Assembly: GCA_012521455.1 (NCBI GenBank)
Contig: JAAYMJ010000040.1
Location: 1 to 7,068, forward strand
From: Clostridiaceae bacterium
GTDB lineage: Bacteria > Bacillota > Clostridia > UMGS1883 > JAAYMJ01
Direction: 5' to 3'
DNA: 7,068 bases
Shown: positions 5,028 through 7,068 of the stretch, piece by piece
Layout of the letters: each line of letters begins with the position of its first letter
Numbering within the stretch: position 1 is the stretch's first letter
The notes under the pieces: generated by a model
Databases searched by the model: none
What the model was told of the DNA's origin: nothing
Seen by the model: only the letters and a program-made list of their open reading frames with translations
Made by a program: the position numbers and the translations under genes

Positions 5028-5816
5028 TTAAATCAGGCGAATTATCTTTTTTGGGCATTTTTTAACACATTCGCCACATTTTACACACTTACTATAATCT
5101 ATTTTCGCGATATTGTCAACCACATGAATTGCGTCATAGTCGCATGCCTTTTCGCAGATTTTGCACGCAATACAGCCCGCGGTGCAGATATTTCTCATTT
5201 CCGCACCCTTGTTTTGGTTTTTGCAAAGCACGCATTCTTCCGCGTCGTATGGAATTAGGGCAAACAGTGATTTTGGGCAGGCTTTTACGCAAAGCCCGCA
5301 GGCGGTGCACTTGTCCTTGTCCACCACCGCAACGCCGTCAACTATTTGTATCGCGCCAAACATGCAGGCGCGCACACAAGTTCCCAAACCAAGGCAGCCC
5401 CACTGGCACACCTTTTGCCCGCCTGAAAGCCTGCTTGCCGCGACGCAGTCTTGTAGCCCTGTGTACTCATATTTGTCAAAAGCCGCGTCCTTCACCCCCG
5501 CACAGCGGCAGATTGAACGCTTTCTTATAACATCTTCGGATTTTACGCCCATGATTTGGGCGATTTTGTTAGCAACTTCCACGCCGCCCACGGGGCAGGA
5601 GTTTACGCTTGCTTCACCTTTTACAATGGCCTCAGCCAACGCCGCGCAGCCAGAATAGCCGCAGCCGCCGCAGTTTGCCCCAGGTAGCGCCTCAATAACC
5701 TGGTCTATCCTTTCATCCTGTTCAACTGCAAATATTTTTGCCGCAATTGCTAAAATTATACCAAAAGCAAGTCCGGTACCACTTACAGCAAGTGCGAGAA
5801 TTAATGATTGGGTCAT
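5028..5816 (-). CDS. rnfB: Rnf complex iron-sulfur subunit B
   Basis: Polyferredoxin subunit that accepts electrons from reduced ferredoxin and feeds the membrane-bound, Na+ or H+ pumping ferredoxin:NAD+ oxidoreductase. 262 residues: an N-terminal membrane anchor (about 5-29), then a 4Fe-4S domain NCGGCGYSGC...SCPVGG (C49, C52, C57, C74), and a Cys-rich C-terminus. The latter holds C137/C141/C147/C151, ferredoxin motifs CxxCxxCxxxC at 170-180, 215-225 and 244-254, and extra cysteines at 195, 198 and 211. Several clusters are therefore expected, as in the longer clostridial RnfB proteins rather than the about 190-residue proteobacterial form. ATG with AAAGGAAG six bases upstream; 26 bases after rnfA and 22 before ldh. 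Exact cluster count cannot be read from sequence alone. Confidence 0.97.
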   Translation of the reverse strand: MTQSLILALAVSGTGLAFGIILAIAAKIFAVEQDERIDQVIEALPGANCGGCGYSGCAALAEAIVKGEASVNSCPVGGVEVANKIAQIMGVKSEDVIRKRSICRCAGVKDAAFDKYEYTGLQDCVAASRLSGGQKVCQWGCLGLGTCVRACMFGAIQIVDGVAVVDKDKCTACGLCVKACPKSLFALIPYDAEECVLCKNQNKGAEMRNICTAGCIACKICEKACDYDAIHVVDNIAKIDYSKCVKCGECVKKCPKKIIRLI

Positions 5817-5842
5817 AGTTATCTTCCTTTCAAAAACCTTAC

Positions 5843-6424
5843 CTAACCGATTTTAAGCCCCGAAAATCCCATAAACGCAAGGGACATCAAAGCCGCGCTG
5901 ATTAACGCAATGGGAAATCCCCTCAGGGGCTTTGGTATATTCGCGCTTTCCAGCCTTTCCCTGACACCCGCGAATAAAACAATTGCCAGTGTAAAGCTAA
6001 GCCCTCCGGCAAAACCGTGAACTATGGACTGGATTAGGTTGTATTTTTCCTGTATATTTAATAGCGCAACCCCTAAAACCGCGCAGTTTGTGGTAATCAA
6101 AGGAAGGTAAATTCCCAACGCCTGATAAAGGGCAGGGGAGGATTTTTGCAAAAACATTTCCACAAACTGAACCAGGCTTGCGATAATCAAAATAAAGGTC
6201 ATGGTCTGCATATACTCAATTTTTAGGGGTATCAAAAGAAAGATTTGGCAAAGGTATGTCATAAATGAGGCAAGGGTCATAACAAAGGTTACCGCCATAC
6301 CCATTCCAATTGCGGTGGACACCTTTTTTGATACGCCCAAAAACGGACATATGCCTAAAAACTGTGTCAATACTATATTTTCAACAAATATTACTGTGGT
6401 GGCTAAAATTAGTAAGTCCCTCAT
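5843..6424 (-). CDS. rnfA: Rnf complex membrane subunit A
   Basis: Integral membrane subunit of the Rnf ferredoxin:NAD+ oxidoreductase, homologous to NqrE of the Na+-pumping NADH:quinone reductase. 193 residues, the usual length, with about six transmembrane helices (near 5-25, 38-60, 72-92, 98-122, 133-153, 170-188). Hallmarks are [16 protein letters not shown] (15-30) and [12 protein letters not shown] (107-118). C26 and C114 are the conserved membrane cysteines which, with the matching pair in the E subunit, hold a 2Fe-2S cluster in Rnf/Nqr structures. The ATG overlaps the rnfE stop (ATGA), with a GGAGG/AAGGA-rich stretch upstream inside rnfE serving as SD. Coupled translation would help keep the A:E subunits equal. 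Confidence 0.97.
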   Translation of the reverse strand: MRDLLILATTVIFVENIVLTQFLGICPFLGVSKKVSTAIGMGMAVTFVMTLASFMTYLCQIFLLIPLKIEYMQTMTFILIIASLVQFVEMFLQKSSPALYQALGIYLPLITTNCAVLGVALLNIQEKYNLIQSIVHGFAGGLSFTLAIVLFAGVRERLESANIPKPLRGFPIALISAALMSLAFMGFSGLKIG

Positions 6425-7020
6425 GATTTCCTTCTCCTCCCCTCATCCTTTAAGTAGTTAATCACGCCTAAAACGCAGCCTAAGGTCAAAAACCCGCCGG
6501 GGGGAAGAATCATAACCGTCGCAGGGTTAAAGTTTCCGCCAAATAGTGAAAAGTCAAAAAGGGTCCCGTTTCCTAATATTTCCCTGATAAAGCCTAAAAT
6601 TCCAAGGGCCATGGTAAAGCCAAGTCCCATGGATAGCCCGTCAATAATTGAGGGAAGCACCGGATTTTTTGAAGCAAAGGCTTCAGCCCGGGCTAAAATT
6701 ATACAGTTTACAACGATTAGCGGGATAAAAATCCCAAGCTGTTTTGCCAAATCAGGAAAATAGGCATTTAGCAACATTTCTACCGTTGTAACAAAGGCGG
6801 AAATAATAACAATATATGACGCAATCCTTATCTTTTTGGGGATTGCTTTTCTCAAAACGGAAATAAAGAGGTTGCTCATGGTTAAAACAACCGTCGCGGA
6901 AAGCCCCATCCCTATGCCGTTTTTTATGGACGTGGTGGTGGCAAGGGTCGGGCACATTCCTAAAAGTAGCACAAAGGTTGGGTTTTCGGTAATAAGACCG
7001 TTTTTAAACTGCTTAAGCAA
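6421..7020 (-). CDS. rnfE: Rnf complex membrane subunit E
   Basis: Integral membrane subunit of the Rnf complex, homologous to NqrD and related to RnfA with inverted topology. 199 residues from the TTG at 7020, with about six hydrophobic segments. Hallmarks are [16 protein letters not shown] (12-27) and [20 protein letters not shown] (101-120); C23 and C106 are the cluster-ligand cysteines paired with those of RnfA. A Gly/Phe-rich loop (150-168) precedes the last helix and the C-terminus is basic (RRRKS). The start is chosen because AAAGGA stands nine bases before the TTG at 7020 and the resulting [14 protein letters not shown] resembles typical RnfE N-termini. An in-frame TTG at 7038 would add six residues but has no good SD. 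It is the first complete gene of the visible part of the rnf operon; rnfG is expected just beyond the right edge. Confidence 0.95.
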   Translation of the reverse strand: MLKQFKNGLITENPTFVLLLGMCPTLATTTSIKNGIGMGLSATVVLTMSNLFISVLRKAIPKKIRIASYIVIISAFVTTVEMLLNAYFPDLAKQLGIFIPLIVVNCIILARAEAFASKNPVLPSIIDGLSMGLGFTMALGILGFIREILGNGTLFDFSLFGGNFNPATVMILPPGGFLTLGCVLGVINYLKDEGRRRKS

Positions 7021-7068
7021 TGTGATCAATCCTTTCAAAAATTCGTGCTCGGTTACTTATTGATATAG
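7021..7068 (-). other. Window-edge segment, probable 3' end of or spacer after the preceding rnf gene
   Basis: On the minus strand two frames stop within the first 16 bases from the edge (TAA at 7059-7057 and 7055-7053); the third stays open to a TAA inside the start of rnfE. In clostridial rnf operons rnfG precedes rnfE, so its last codons may lie here, but 48 bases are too few to recognise it or tell the frame. The segment carries the AAAGGA SD of rnfE. Confidence 0.3.

Noticed and set aside
5129..5658. Plus-strand open frames opposite rnfB
   Set aside because: They are antisense to a strongly conserved gene, have unusual Arg/Pro/Ser-rich composition and show no recognisable domain; they follow from the codon pattern of rnfB.
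1..7068. Defence system, prophage, insertion sequence or other undescribed mobile system
   Set aside because: All genes are housekeeping, sporulation or energy genes in plausible operons; no transposase, integrase, toxin, restriction or terminal-repeat signals were seen.

Overview
The window looks like a chromosomal segment of an anaerobic, spore-forming member of the Clostridia (Bacillota). The evidence is an alpha/beta-type small acid-soluble spore protein, an Rnf ferredoxin:NAD+ oxidoreductase in the clostridial order (rnfE-rnfA-rnfB), a RecD2-type helicase, a ComFC competence protein, A/T-rich intergenic DNA with strong purine-rich Shine-Dalgarno (SD) sites, and two TTG starts plus a probable ATT start. 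I cannot name a genus. All placements rest on reading motifs by eye; no database was searched.

Left half (plus strand). A RecD2 helicase missing its N-terminus at the window edge runs into comFC through a 4-base ATGA overlap. A short intergenic region follows, with an 11-bp inverted repeat that closes right at the SD of the next gene. That gene encodes a spore DNA-binding protein (SASP) whose conserved N-terminus is in frame only if translation begins at an ATT codon. Next is a two-CBS-domain protein, preceded by a candidate forespore (sigma-G-like) promoter and ended by a strong terminator.

Middle (3085-3264). Two transcription units converge here. Each ends in a hairpin, and the two hairpins share the same 8-bp stem core. 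Between them lies a two-copy imperfect 25-bp direct repeat. There is no gene.

Right half (minus strand, read right to left). rnfE, rnfA and rnfB form the 3' part of an rnf operon whose rnfC, rnfD and rnfG genes would lie beyond the right edge. A fructose-1,6-bisphosphate-type L-lactate dehydrogenase follows after only 22 bases, and then a CPBP-family membrane protease whose SD overlaps the ldh stop codon. The layout suggests one transcript linking the Rnf complex, which exchanges electrons between ferredoxin and NAD+ at an ion-pumping membrane complex, with lactate dehydrogenase, which reoxidises NADH with pyruvate. The dehydrogenase carries Arg where classical lactate dehydrogenases have Gln102.

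No phage, insertion sequence, CRISPR array, RNA gene or defence system was recognised. The most notable points are the ATT start of the spore protein gene, the dehydrogenase specificity residue and its linkage to rnf, and the ordered structure of the convergent intergenic region.
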